Part shown: positions 1-8,584 of the stretch, piece by piece
How positions within the stretch are numbered: position 1 is the first letter of the stretch
How the letters are laid out: every line of letters starts with the position of its first letter
Source: Rhizobium sp. ZPR4
GTDB taxonomy: Bacteria > Pseudomonadota > Alphaproteobacteria > Rhizobiales > Rhizobiaceae
Direction of reading: 5' to 3'
Length of the DNA stretch: 64,000 nt
Assembly: GCF_040215725.1 (NCBI RefSeq)
Contig: NZ_CP157967.1
Coordinates: 2,294,001-2,358,000 of the forward strand
Program-made: the position numbers and the translations under genes
Notes under the pieces: generated by a model
Told to the model about the DNA's origin: nothing
What the model saw: the letters and a program-made list of their open reading frames with translations, nothing else
Database searches by the model: none

Positions 1-100
1 AGACGACGAATTCGCCGCGCTCGATCGTCAGATCGATGTCGTTCAGAACCTGCACGGCACCGAAATGCTTGGTGAGAGATTTGATATTGATACCTGCCAC
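1..100 (-). CDS. Sugar ABC transporter ATP-binding protein, N-terminal fragment
   Basis: Only the first 33 codons lie in the window; the gene runs off the left edge. It starts with GTG at 100, behind a good GGGAGG ribosome site at about 106-111. The visible residues read VAGINIKSLTKHFGAVQVLN, followed by an IERGEF-type strand, which is the usual opening of a MalK/UgpC-type ATPase before the Walker A loop. It lies 93 bp downstream of the inner-membrane permease at 194-1069 on the same strand, so it most likely powers that importer. The Walker motifs are outside the window, so the family call rests on the N-terminus and on context. Confidence 0.8.
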   Translation of the reverse strand, partial: MAGINIKSLTKHFGAVQVLNDIDLTIERGEFVV

Positions 101-193
101 TTTACGCCTCCCGCGGAAAAATCGAATTTATCGAACTTGCCATTCATCGCGCCCCGCCCGGCAGCTATCGCCGGAGCGGGACTTCCGCATTGG

Positions 194-1069
194 TTATTTG
201 ACCGCACCTACCGCGACGCCACGCGTCAGGGTCCGCTGGAAAATCAGGAAGAAGATGATCGTAGGCGTTATGCCGAGCAGCGAGGCCGCGGCAATTGCCG
301 TCGGATCCTGGGTATTGGCGCCCGACAGCACGCCCATGGCGACGGAGACCGTCTGGTTGTTGTTGGAGACCAGGAACACCAGGGGAATCAGAAATTCGTT
401 CCAGGTCCAGATGAAGAAGAAGGTCGCCAGCACGGCCAATGTAGGCCGCAGCACAGGTACAATCACCATCCAGAGGATCTGCCAGCGGCTTGCATTGTCG
501 ATCTGCGCCGCCTCGATGATTTCGCGCGGAAACGTCGTCAGCACCGAGGACAGAAGATAGGTCCCGAAGGCGGTATGCAGCACGCCGATGATCAGGATCA
601 CCGAAAACATGGAATCGAACAGGCCGACCTGCTTGGCCATGTAGTACAGCGGATAGACCAGCGATTCCTGCGGCGCCATGATGGCGATCAGCAGAACGAC
701 GAGCATCGCCTGACCGCCTCGCACCCGGCCGATGCCGATCGCATAGGCATTGAGCAGGCTGAGGACGACGGCAAGTATGGCCGTACATGCGCTGATGAAA
801 ATACTGTTGAAGAGCTTGCGGGGGAAATCGACGGTCGCCCAGAAGTTCTTGAGCGCCGTGAGGTCGAAGCTGCGCGGGAAGGCCAGCGGGCCGTTGGCGG
901 CGTAGTCCGCAGGCGTCTTGATGGCGTTGAAGGCGGCCAGGAAGAACGGAAACAGCGTTCCGGCAAGGAAGACAAGCAGGATCGCCAGGATGATCCAGCG
1001 ACCGAAGCCTCTTGCCTGGCGATGACCCGTCGACGCAATCGAAGCGGATAAGGAAGATGTGGCGGTCAT
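194..1069 (-). CDS. Carbohydrate ABC transporter permease, MalG type
   Basis: A 291-residue inner-membrane permease of the binding-protein-dependent sugar importer class (MalG/UgpE side). It has an N-terminal membrane segment at about 26-48, further hydrophobic helices, and the EAA loop near residues 185-205 (EIIEAAQIDNASRWQILW) that docks on the ATPase. It starts one base after the stop of the partner permease at 1071-1976, indicating tight translational coupling. With the binding protein at 2048-3316 and the ATPase at 1-100 it forms one importer. The substrate cannot be read from the sequence. The adjoining dehydrogenase and isomerase genes suggest a sugar or polyol. Confidence 0.93.
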   Translation of the reverse strand: MTATSSLSASIASTGHRQARGFGRWIILAILLVFLAGTLFPFFLAAFNAIKTPADYAANGPLAFPRSFDLTALKNFWATVDFPRKLFNSIFISACTAILAVVLSLLNAYAIGIGRVRGGQAMLVVLLIAIMAPQESLVYPLYYMAKQVGLFDSMFSVILIIGVLHTAFGTYLLSSVLTTFPREIIEAAQIDNASRWQILWMVIVPVLRPTLAVLATFFFIWTWNEFLIPLVFLVSNNNQTVSVAMGVLSGANTQDPTAIAAASLLGITPTIIFFLIFQRTLTRGVAVGAVK

Positions 1070-1070
1070 A

Positions 1071-1976
1071 TCAGTGCCCTCCCTCGGATTGTTTCGATTG
1101 CATACGCAGGAACACGATACCGAGTATAATGGTCATCACGGTCTGCAGCGTCGCGATGGCCGCAGCATAGCCGACACGGTTCGTCGTGAAGAAGTGGTAA
1201 TAGGAAAGATACGACGGCACCGTCGTCGCATTGTCAGGGCCGCCTGAGGTCAGAACATAGATCGGCGCGAAGACCTTGAGCGCTGCAATCAGCGTCGTCA
1301 GCGCTACCACGAAGATTTCGGGCATGAGCATCGGGATCGTGATGGAACGGAAGCGCCCGAACCAGCTTGCATTGTCGAGTTCGGCTGCTTCGTAGAGCGA
1401 GGGGTCGACGCGAGCCAAACCGGACATGAAGACGACGAGGCAATAACCGACCTGCACCCAGACGATCACGGCGGACACCGCCCAGAGCGCATAATTGGCA
1501 TCCCCCAGCCAATTCTTCGCCATGAAATCGAGACCGATCGCCTTCAGCACCGCATTGATGATGCCGATGGGATTGAGAATCCAGCCCCAGAGAACACCGG
1601 CTGCGGTCAAGGGCAGGATCTGCGGCAGGTAGAAGCCCGCGCGAAAGAAACTTGACCATGTCTCGCTGAACTGAGCGCTGATATAGTCGAACAGCACCGC
1701 CGCCAGCAGCAATCCCAAAAGGATGGGCACGATCGTCATCGAGATGATGAACAGCACCGTATGCTGGATGGAGCCCCAGAAAACGGCATCCTGAAGCAGC
1801 CGCTGATAGTTTTCCAGACCGACATAACGGGGCGGGATGACGCCGCCCTTCCATGTCGTGAAGCTGATCGCGAAATTGGCGATCAGCGGAACGAGCACGA
1901 CAAGAACAAACCCCAGCACGCCGGGGATCATATAGAGATAGTACCCCGCCCTGCCGGCGCTCTTCGACTTATCCAT
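1071..1976 (-). CDS. Carbohydrate ABC transporter permease, MalF type
   Basis: A 301-residue permease of the MalF/UgpA class. A first membrane helix spans about residues 12-36. The EAA loop lies at about 195-215 (LYEAAELDNASWFGRFRSIT), followed by the terminal helices. It sits between the solute-binding protein gene (71 bp upstream) and the MalG-type permease, the standard order for these importers. Length and topology are normal for the family. The specific sugar is unknown. Confidence 0.93.
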   Translation of the reverse strand: MDKSKSAGRAGYYLYMIPGVLGFVLVVLVPLIANFAISFTTWKGGVIPPRYVGLENYQRLLQDAVFWGSIQHTVLFIISMTIVPILLGLLLAAVLFDYISAQFSETWSSFFRAGFYLPQILPLTAAGVLWGWILNPIGIINAVLKAIGLDFMAKNWLGDANYALWAVSAVIVWVQVGYCLVVFMSGLARVDPSLYEAAELDNASWFGRFRSITIPMLMPEIFVVALTTLIAALKVFAPIYVLTSGGPDNATTVPSYLSYYHFFTTNRVGYAAAIATLQTVMTIILGIVFLRMQSKQSEGGH

Positions 1977-2047
1977 CGAAATCCTCCAGTCCGATACGGC
2001 GAGGCGGCATTAAAGCCGTCTCGCCGTTGTGATTGTCGCCGATGGTG

Positions 2048-3316
2048 TTACTGCGCTGCCTGCACGTCGTCGTAGGCCTTCTTCAGGCGCGCAACGAATT
2101 GGTCAGGTGTCGTCGAGCCGTTCACAAGGCCGGTCGTCGCCTGGATCAGCAGCTCGTAGTAGCCGGGAACCGGCCAGTCCGGATAGAAGCCGAGGCCACC
2201 CTTGCTGGAGATCTGGTTGAAGAGCTCGACGTTGCGCTTGCCGACCTCATCGGTGATGGCAGCCGGATCGGCAGCGATCGCGACACCGCCGAGATTGGCC
2301 TGCTGGTTCTGGTTGTCCTTGCTCAAGACAAGATCAATGAACTCATAGGAGAGATCCTTGTTCTTGGCGCTCTTCGGCACCATGAACATGCTGCCGGTCG
2401 AACCCGTGCTGTATTTCGCGGTCGGGAAGATGAACTGGCTCCACTTGAAGTTCTTGATCGAGCTGACGAAATTGCCGTTGTTCCAGGTGCCGCTGACGAA
2501 CATCGGCGACTTGCCGGACGAAAAGAGGTTATCGGCGCCGCCAGTACCCTTCAGGCCGGTCGAATCCTTGGAGATGTAACCCTTGCTCACCCAGTCGACG
2601 ATCTTCTGTGCAGCAAACAGGAAGGGCTTGGTATCGAGCGGCGCCTTGAGGCCCTGATAGTTCTTGACCCAGGTGTCGTCGGCCTGTGTCAGCGCCAGCG
2701 TATAGAGCAGGTGCTGCGCGTTGGAATCCACCGTGCCATAGGCAAGCGGCGTAATGCCCTTCTTCTTGAAGGTGTCGAGGGCGGCCTCGAATTCGTCCAG
2801 CGTGGTCGGCACTTTCACGCCGTTCGCCTGGAACATGTCGATGTTATAGAAGACCGAGACGAATTCGGCATAGGCCGGAATGCCGATCATCGGACCTGAA
2901 CCATAGATGCCGTTGGCATCGTATTTGCTGAGCTGCGTGTTGGTTTCGTTGAGAATCTTGTCCCAGCCGCGCGACTTGAACTGATCGTCAAGCGGCGTCA
3001 GCAGGCCCTGCGAAGCGACGAGACCGGCTGTGGCGTTGCCCTTGTTGTACTCCAGAACGTCAGGCGCCTGATCCGAATTGAGGATGAGGCTGCCCGCCTT
3101 CTGCAATTGTTCGAAGGTCTTCTGTTCAAAATTGATAGTGATATCGGGATGCTTGGCCTTCAGCGCGTCGAGCGCCTTGGTCCAGGCCTTGGCCTGCGCT
3201 GTATCCGGCAGTTCGTACCACCAGACGTTAAATGTCTTGTTCTGGGCTTGCGCCACACCGGCAGCCAACAGAAGCGACATGCCGGCTGAGATCGCCAGCT
3301 TCGAAAAAATATTCAT
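2048..3316 (-). CDS. Extracellular sugar-binding protein of ABC importer
   Basis: A 422-residue periplasmic solute-binding protein (family 1, MalE-like). I chose the ATG at 3316, not the upstream in-frame codon at 3379, because it follows a GGAGGAG ribosome site and begins a clean signal peptide: MNIFSK, a hydrophobic stretch, then AQA with cleavage near residue 24. The mature protein opens with KTFNVWWYE and contains the usual binding-protein patterns such as FSSGKSPMFVSGTW. It is the first transport gene of the block, downstream of the isomerase and dehydrogenase genes, and probably belongs to the LacI-controlled unit. Confidence 0.92.
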   Translation of the reverse strand: MNIFSKLAISAGMSLLLAAGVAQAQNKTFNVWWYELPDTAQAKAWTKALDALKAKHPDITINFEQKTFEQLQKAGSLILNSDQAPDVLEYNKGNATAGLVASQGLLTPLDDQFKSRGWDKILNETNTQLSKYDANGIYGSGPMIGIPAYAEFVSVFYNIDMFQANGVKVPTTLDEFEAALDTFKKKGITPLAYGTVDSNAQHLLYTLALTQADDTWVKNYQGLKAPLDTKPFLFAAQKIVDWVSKGYISKDSTGLKGTGGADNLFSSGKSPMFVSGTWNNGNFVSSIKNFKWSQFIFPTAKYSTGSTGSMFMVPKSAKNKDLSYEFIDLVLSKDNQNQQANLGGVAIAADPAAITDEVGKRNVELFNQISSKGGLGFYPDWPVPGYYELLIQATTGLVNGSTTPDQFVARLKKAYDDVQAAQ

Positions 3317-3552
3317 ATGTTCTCCTCCACCATGCGAACCGTGACGGTATCTGTCCGACGACATGGCCCGCGCTGCCATCGGCGTTTTTCCCTTACCTGC
3401 ACCAAGCGCCCGCCTGTCACATGGGACAAGGGGCGGACGCTCGGCGGTTCCTCCGTTTAGGTGCCCGTCTTGCCCGGAGCGTCAGCCGTTCCGGGCATTT
3501 CATTAACGCACAACTTGCCTTCTAAATCGATGCAGATTCGCAAATGCGTGCG

Positions 3553-4446
3553 TTACTCGACGAATTCACCGCCCCGGCTTCTCTTGAGATAGTTCAGGCT
3601 GTGAACCTGGCCAGTCATTTCGAGCGCATCGCGATAGACCGGGTCATGCCAGCCCTCGATGTCGATGGAACCGGACCAGCCGGCAAGCCGCAGCTCGGAA
3701 ATGATGTCGGTCCAGTTGCTGTCGCCGAAGCCCGGCGTGCGCATGAACACGAACTTCTCCTTGCCGAAGATGCCATGCTCCTTGATGACATCCCAGCGGA
3801 TCGTCGCATCCTTGCCGTGGACGTGAAAAATCTTTTTCGCCCATTTGCGGATCTGCGGCAGCGGCTCGATCAGATAAACCATCTGATGGCACGGCTCCCA
3901 CTCAAGGCCGAGATTGTCGTCCGGGATCTCGTTGAACATCAGCTCCCAGGCGTCTGGGTTATGCGCGATGTTCCAGTCGCCAGTCGCCCAGTTGCCATCC
4001 ATGGCGCAATTTTCGAAGGCGATCTTGATGCCCTTGTCGGCAGCACGCTTGGCAAGCTCGCTCCAGACCTGCTTGTAGCGCGGCAGGCTGTCGGTAAGCG
4101 GCTGGTTGCGGATACGGCCGGTGAAGCCGGCGACACAGGTGGCGCCGAAATGATGGGCGTTGTCGATGCAGTCCTTCCAGCCCTGCAGCGTCTGCAGATC
4201 CATCTCACGCTCTTCAAGGGGATTGCCGAACATGCCGAGGGTCGAGATGGTGATATCGCGATCGCCGATGGCGTCGCGGCAGCGCTTGCCGAGTTCCGCA
4301 AGATTCTGGCCGTTGGTGGTCTGCCAGAAGAACGGCTCGAAGCTTTCGAAGCCCAGATCGGCGATCTTGGCGATGCCCTTGGCGGCGTCTTCGTTCGTCG
4401 CTCTGATCATCGTGCCGATGCGGATGGCCTTTGCCGGATTTGTCAT
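3553..4446 (-). CDS. Sugar phosphate isomerase/epimerase family protein (TIM barrel)
   Basis: A 297-residue xylose-isomerase-like TIM-barrel protein. Probable metal-site patterns of this family are visible: IAFENCAMDG near 151-160, GLEWEPCHQM near 189-198, FHVHGKDA near 217-224, and SIDIEGWHDP near 265-274. The enzyme probably isomerises or epimerises a sugar, a keto-sugar or an inosose; the exact substrate is not visible. It starts four bases after the oxidoreductase gene at 4451 ends, so the two are expressed together and may act in sequence on the sugar brought in by the downstream ABC importer. Confidence 0.85.
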   Translation of the reverse strand: MTNPAKAIRIGTMIRATNEDAAKGIAKIADLGFESFEPFFWQTTNGQNLAELGKRCRDAIGDRDITISTLGMFGNPLEEREMDLQTLQGWKDCIDNAHHFGATCVAGFTGRIRNQPLTDSLPRYKQVWSELAKRAADKGIKIAFENCAMDGNWATGDWNIAHNPDAWELMFNEIPDDNLGLEWEPCHQMVYLIEPLPQIRKWAKKIFHVHGKDATIRWDVIKEHGIFGKEKFVFMRTPGFGDSNWTDIISELRLAGWSGSIDIEGWHDPVYRDALEMTGQVHSLNYLKRSRGGEFVE

Positions 4447-4450
4447 GATG

Positions 4451-5494
4451 TCACTGTCCTTGTGCTGAAATATCGACGCGCCGGCCCGTCTTGGCGCTCT
4501 CGATCGCGCCTAAAACCATGGCGAGGCTGCGAATATTGTCTTGGCTTGCAGTCTCTGGTGTCTTGCCCGTCTTGATCGCTTCGATGAAGGAAGCAATGAC
4601 GCTGGCATGGCCGTGCGTCTCTTCCTCGTGCCTCGGCCCGGGAACCTCGATCGGCGTGAAGCCATGCAGCAGCCCCGGCTCGTTGCCGGCAACGGCCGCT
4701 TCGAAATTCTCTTCGCCGTCCCAGGTCAGCATGCCCTTGCTGCCGGTCAGCCGCCATTGGCTTTCCCAGCTCGTGCGCCGGCCCTCGGCGCACCAGGAAC
4801 CGCGATAGCTGAAAACGACATCGTCGGAAAAATCGAAGAGCGCATGGGCAGATGCACCATGCTTGTACCAGGAGCCGACTGGGTTCTTTTCGACGCAATA
4901 GACCGAAAGCGGCACCTTGCCGGACACGAAGCGGGCGGCATCGAATGTATGGATCGCCATGTCGAGCAGCAGCACATTGTCCATGTCCTCGCGGAAGCCG
5001 CCGAAATGCGGGCCGAGGAAGAAATCGCAATGGACGCCCGTCAGCTCGCCGATCGCTCCCTCCTCCACCAGGCGTCGCAGACGACGGATGCCGGAGATAT
5101 AGCGGCGGTTCTGGATGATGGCATGCACCTTGCCCGCCTCGGCGGCAAGGCGGATCAGCTCCGCACCTTCAGCCAGGGACGTCGCCATCGGCTTTTCGCT
5201 CAAGACATGGCAACCGGCTTTCAAAGCCGTCGAAACCACGCCGAAGCGCGCAGCCGGAATGACGACATCGAAGACCAGATCCGCCTTGGTCGCAGCGATG
5301 ACCTCTGCAAGATCGGAGCCGATGACGGCATGTTCGAGAGAAAACTCTTTCGCAAGATTTTCAGCGGTCGCCCGATTGAGATCGACCAAACCGACAATCT
5401 GAATGGATTCGGCAAGTGCCGGCGTCGAGGCGATGGCCCTGAGCCAGCCTTTGGACATAGCTCCGCACCCGCACAAAATGGCATTAAATTTCAC
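4451..5494 (-). CDS. Gfo/Idh/MocA family NAD(P)-dependent oxidoreductase
   Basis: A 347-residue dehydrogenase of the glucose-fructose oxidoreductase/inositol dehydrogenase family. The N-terminal Rossmann fold has CGCGAMSKG near residues 8-16, and the family EKP motif is present (HVLSEKPMATS). I chose GTG 5494 because GGAGG lies five bases upstream; the longer in-frame start at 5518 has no such site. It is the first gene of the minus-strand sugar operon and is divergent from the LacI-type gene at 5603. Its 5' region carries the palindromic operator at 5540-5553. The sugar oxidised is unknown. Confidence 0.9.
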   Translation of the reverse strand: MKFNAILCGCGAMSKGWLRAIASTPALAESIQIVGLVDLNRATAENLAKEFSLEHAVIGSDLAEVIAATKADLVFDVVIPAARFGVVSTALKAGCHVLSEKPMATSLAEGAELIRLAAEAGKVHAIIQNRRYISGIRRLRRLVEEGAIGELTGVHCDFFLGPHFGGFREDMDNVLLLDMAIHTFDAARFVSGKVPLSVYCVEKNPVGSWYKHGASAHALFDFSDDVVFSYRGSWCAEGRRTSWESQWRLTGSKGMLTWDGEENFEAAVAGNEPGLLHGFTPIEVPGPRHEEETHGHASVIASFIEAIKTGKTPETASQDNIRSLAMVLGAIESAKTGRRVDISAQGQ

Positions 5495-5539
5495 GATGTC
5501 CTCCAGCGGGCGGTGCATTACCCCTCATGACACGCGCTC

Positions 5540-5553
5540 CGTAAACGTTTACG
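5540..5553. promoter_or_regulatory. Perfect palindromic LacI-family operator
   Basis: The 14-base sequence CGTAAACGTTTACG is a perfect inverted repeat with the central CG step typical of LacI/GalR operators. It lies in the 108-base gap between the dehydrogenase gene (start 5494, minus) and the repressor gene (start 5603, plus). It can therefore control both directions. That the neighbouring LacI-type protein binds it is inferred. Confidence 0.85.
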
Positions 5554-5602
5554 ATACTATGCGAAAAGATTTTCCTGTGTCAATAGAGGAGGACTACGGA
5601 AA

Positions 5603-6673
5603 ATGGCGCATGGAGGAAAACCGCGGCCGATGAAGGGAATTCGTCAGCTTGCCGAGCATCTCGATATCTCGATCGGCACAGTATCACGCGCGTTGAACGG
5701 CAAGCCTGATGTCAACGAGGAGACCCGCAAGCGCGTGCTCGCCGCCGCCGAACAATTGGGCTATGTCGCGAACCAATCGGGACGCAGCCTGCGGCAGGGC
5801 ACGACGAATGTCATCGGCCTGATGATCCAGTCCAGCAGGGAAACGGTTGAAAACAGCGACAATTTCTTTCTGACCGTGACAGGTGGGCTGCAGAGCGTGT
5901 TCTCACGCCACAATCTCGATCTGATCATGCTCCCCTGCCCGCATGAGGAAGACCCTTATGAGTATCTGAAACGCATGGTGGCGCGGCGCATCGCCGATGC
6001 GATGATCATTTCGGAGACGCAGCGCGTCGACAAACGCTTCGATCTGCTCGCCAAGGCGAAGATCCCCTTCGCAGCGCTTGGCCGCAGCCTTTCGGGCGCG
6101 CAGCACCCTTGGGCCGACCTCGATTTCGACGGCGTCGTCAATTGCGCCGTCGATCGGCTCGTGGCGCATGGGCATCGCCGCATCGCCATCAGCGCGCCAG
6201 CGAGCGACATCAATCTCGGCGTCATCTTCGTGGAGGGCTATCGCCGGGCGCTGGAACGACACGGCATCGCCTATGATCAGGCCTTGGTCATTCGCGCCAA
6301 ATCGAGCGAGCAGGGCGGCTATCAGGTCGCAGACGAGCTGTTGCGCCTCGAAGACAGACCGACGGCCGTGATCCTGATCTACGAATTGATGGCGATCGGC
6401 CTTTATCGGCGCGTGATGGAATCCGGCATCATTCCAGGCCGCGACATAGCCGTCGTCAGCTTTCGCGAGGCGCCGCGCGCCAAATTCCTGCAACCGGCGC
6501 TGACCTGTTTCCGCACGTCGCTGCACGACCTTGGCGTCGAACTGGCGGAAATCCTGCTCTCCAGCATGCCCGCTTATAGCCAGGAATATCCCAGGAAGTC
6601 GCGCCAAACGGTCTGGCCGCTCGAGCTCATCCCCGGCGAAAGCGACGCGTTCCAGCTGACAACCACGAAATAA
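5603..6673 (+). CDS. LacI family transcriptional repressor
   Basis: A 356-residue regulator. The DNA-binding helix-turn-helix is at about residues 11-35 (IRQLAEHLDISIGTVSRALN), followed by the hinge helix and a periplasmic-binding-protein-like sugar sensor domain. ATG 5603 has GGAGG ten bases upstream; an in-frame ATG at 5630 would also leave the whole helix-turn-helix intact. The protein most likely represses the divergent sugar catabolism and transport operon, and itself, through the palindrome at 5540-5553, until a sugar ligand binds. The ligand is unknown. Confidence 0.92.
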   Translation: MAHGGKPRPMKGIRQLAEHLDISIGTVSRALNGKPDVNEETRKRVLAAAEQLGYVANQSGRSLRQGTTNVIGLMIQSSRETVENSDNFFLTVTGGLQSVFSRHNLDLIMLPCPHEEDPYEYLKRMVARRIADAMIISETQRVDKRFDLLAKAKIPFAALGRSLSGAQHPWADLDFDGVVNCAVDRLVAHGHRRIAISAPASDINLGVIFVEGYRRALERHGIAYDQALVIRAKSSEQGGYQVADELLRLEDRPTAVILIYELMAIGLYRRVMESGIIPGRDIAVVSFREAPRAKFLQPALTCFRTSLHDLGVELAEILLSSMPAYSQEYPRKSRQTVWPLELIPGESDAFQLTTTK

Positions 6674-6763
6674 AGCAGCGCCGAAACGCCGCACCGGCCG
6701 CTTCGACGGTTGCGGCAGCGCCCGTGAGTTGCCATGTAGGACATCGCAAACAGGGGCTGGGGC

Positions 6764-7153
6764 TTGAGCGAAGAAACCATCACACTTTACGAAGCGATCG
6801 GCGGCGACCCAACCGTGCGGGCGCTGACGGCGCGCTTTTACGAACTGATGGATACGCTGCCGGAGGCAGCCAATTGCCGCGCCGTGCACCCACCGAGCCT
6901 CGAAGGCTCACAGCAGAAATTCTACGAATATCTGACCGGCTATCTCGGCGGACCGCAGCTCTATATCGAAAAGCGCGGCCATCCCCGACTGCGCAGCCGT
7001 CACTTCGTTGCCGCCATCGGCCCGAAGGAGCGCGACGAGTGGCTGCTATGCTTCCGCCGCGCCATGGATGAAACCATCGAGAATGAAAAACTGCGGGCCA
7101 TCATCTGGGAGCCGGTCGAGCGCCTGGCCTTCCACATGCAGAACAGGGAATGA
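6764..7153 (+). CDS. Group II truncated haemoglobin
   Basis: A 129-residue 2-on-2 globin. Family marks are the FYELM helix-B segment with Tyr B10, the YLTGYLGGPQLYIEKRGHP stretch followed by RLRSRH containing the proximal histidine, and the helix-H pattern WLLCFRRAMDE. The start is TTG at 6764; the first internal ATG at codon 29 would remove helix A, so the TTG start is preferred although its ribosome site (AGGGGCTGGGG) is only fair. Such globins bind O2 or NO; a role in NO or oxidative defence is inferred from the family. Confidence 0.88.
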   Translation: MSEETITLYEAIGGDPTVRALTARFYELMDTLPEAANCRAVHPPSLEGSQQKFYEYLTGYLGGPQLYIEKRGHPRLRSRHFVAAIGPKERDEWLLCFRRAMDETIENEKLRAIIWEPVERLAFHMQNRE

Positions 7154-7160
7154 GGAACAC

Positions 7161-7538
7161 ATGACCATCGGCACGATAATCCGTCCGGCCGCCCTGTTTA
7201 TCGCCGGCATCCTCGGCGGAGGCGGCGTCGCGCTTGCCGCAGCCGCCACCCATGGCGGCGACACGCATTTCCTCGGCGCAGCCTCCACCATGAGCCTCGC
7301 CCACGCCCCTGCCCTCTTGGCACTCTACGCCGGCTACGACCGCATCCGCACTGCGCCGATCGCTGCTGTCCTATTGGGATTGGGAACGCTGATCTTCGCC
7401 GGTGACCTGATTAACCGCCATTTCGGCGGTGGCTCGCTGTTTCCGATGGCCGCTCCGACGGGCGGAATGGGCATGATCGCCGGCTGGGCGACGATAGCGC
7501 TCGGCGCTTTCTTCAGGACAAGCCCCACGAAGGCGTGA
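7161..7538 (+). CDS. DUF423 family small membrane protein
   Basis: A 125-residue membrane protein starting at ATG 7161, seven bases after the globin gene stop and preceded by TGAGGAA. It has about four hydrophobic segments, with glycine-rich motifs (ILGGGGVALAA, HAPALLALYAGYD, GGMGMIAGWA) typical of DUF423/YwdK-like proteins. Function is unknown. Co-transcription with the globin is likely from the spacing. Confidence 0.8.
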   Translation: MTIGTIIRPAALFIAGILGGGGVALAAAATHGGDTHFLGAASTMSLAHAPALLALYAGYDRIRTAPIAAVLLGLGTLIFAGDLINRHFGGGSLFPMAAPTGGMGMIAGWATIALGAFFRTSPTKA

Positions 7539-7577
7539 CCTCGGCCTCAGGGCACTTATGCCGGCGACAATCCCCGC

Positions 7578-7892
7578 CTAAATGCCGGGAACGACAGCAA
7601 AGCCTTCGAATTGCGGCGGCCCCCAATAAAGCCGCTTGTTATCACCCGCATTGCGGTGCGCCATACGAAAATGCTCGGATTTCGTCCAGTTGATGAAAGC
7701 TTCTTCGCTGTGCCAGATCGTGTGCGAGGAAAACAGCGTGTAGCCCTCCTCCACGCTCGCCTTGCCACGCAGAAGGCGAAACTCCAGAAAGCCGGGCACC
7801 TCCGACAACCGTGAATCGCGCCCTCTCCACACCTCTTCGAATTCGCCTTCCAAACCGATGACGACCTTGAAGCGGTTCATGGCGATGTACAT
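7578..7892 (-). CDS. IsdG-type haem-degrading monooxygenase (antibiotic biosynthesis monooxygenase fold)
   Basis: A 104-residue ABM-fold protein. The catalytic triad known for IsdG/IsdI (Asn, Trp and His, with Trp and His ten residues apart) is visible as N6, W69 and H79, in MYIAMNRF, EAFINWTKS and FRMAHRN. Family members in Brucella and Bradyrhizobium (BhuQ, HmuQ, HmuD) open the haem ring to release iron. It is the third gene of an operon starting at 8584 and lies close to hmuPSTUV, so a role in using imported haem is likely. I leave the symbol blank because HmuQ and HmuD cannot be told apart here. Confidence 0.82.
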   Translation of the reverse strand: MYIAMNRFKVVIGLEGEFEEVWRGRDSRLSEVPGFLEFRLLRGKASVEEGYTLFSSHTIWHSEEAFINWTKSEHFRMAHRNAGDNKRLYWGPPQFEGFAVVPGI

Positions 7893-7910
7893 GGCAACCT
7901 CGTTCGACGA

Positions 7911-8189
7911 TCAGACCTTCTTGCGACGGGCGACAGTCTTATCCACCCTTGGCGCAAAGGCAATGACATTCGCGCCGCTGCGGCTCGCCTCGTCCAACGA
8001 TTGATCCGGCGCCTCTCCCGGCAACCGTGCCTTCCATGCCGGGAAGGACGCGACATTCGCTGCACGCTGCTGTTCTTCAGCGCGGCGCATCAGCAAGTCA
8101 TAGAGTTCGGGCACGAGCCCGTCACCATTCTGTGCGGCCAGCTTGTGCAGGCCGATCAGCATAAACCCGTCAGGGCCACTATCGATCAT
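7911..8189 (-). CDS. Hypothetical 92-residue protein in haem-monooxygenase operon
   Basis: I do not recognise this family. The protein has 92 residues, a helical first half (LYDLLMRRAEEQQRAANVAS), no signal peptide or membrane segment, and a basic C-terminus (VARRKKV). Its start codon overlaps the stop of the DUF2325 gene (ATGA at 8186-8189), so it is translationally coupled to it. The haem monooxygenase gene follows after 18 bases. Context points to iron or haem metabolism, but nothing in the sequence itself shows a function. Confidence 0.72.
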   Translation of the reverse strand: MIDSGPDGFMLIGLHKLAAQNGDGLVPELYDLLMRRAEEQQRAANVASFPAWKARLPGEAPDQSLDEASRSGANVIAFAPRVDKTVARRKKV

Positions 8190-8584
8190 CTTGAAGCGTC
8201 TCGTTCTTTCATGGTCTGCAGCGCCCGCTCGAGGCTGGACTTGCTGCCATTGCGCAAGGGAATGAAGGCCTTGCCAAACTTCTTACAGCCCGTCTTCACC
8301 CGCAGGCACGCATCATGGCTGATGCAATCGATCGGGCAGAAGACGCAATCGACCGATGGCAAGACGGTATCGATGCGCGAAACCGCCTCGCGCAGACCGC
8401 CATCGTGATGGATCAGTTCGGCGCCAAAATTACTGGCGATCTGGCGCAGATGCGCCACCTGGCAATCGCGACCGCCCACATAGAGGAAGCTGCGCACATC
8501 GAGAGTGGATTTGCCGGAAACCTGCGCCGTTGTCTGCGCTTCGCGGCTCTCGCAGCCAAAACCCTTCTTCCCCTTACGCGCCAT
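8186..8584 (-). CDS. DUF2325 domain-containing protein
   Basis: A 132-residue protein with the DUF2325 pattern: a Rossmann-like opening (LYVGGRDCQVAHLRQIA), an IHHDGG motif near residues 58-63, a cysteine-rich centre (VDCVFCPIDCISHDACLRVK) and a C-terminal SSLERAL. The spread of cysteines and paired histidines suggests metal or haem binding, which is my inference. It is the first gene of the operon that ends with the IsdG-like monooxygenase. A TGA-N9-TCA box lies about 95 bp upstream. Confidence 0.8.
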   Translation of the reverse strand: MARKGKKGFGCESREAQTTAQVSGKSTLDVRSFLYVGGRDCQVAHLRQIASNFGAELIHHDGGLREAVSRIDTVLPSVDCVFCPIDCISHDACLRVKTGCKKFGKAFIPLRNGSKSSLERALQTMKERDASR

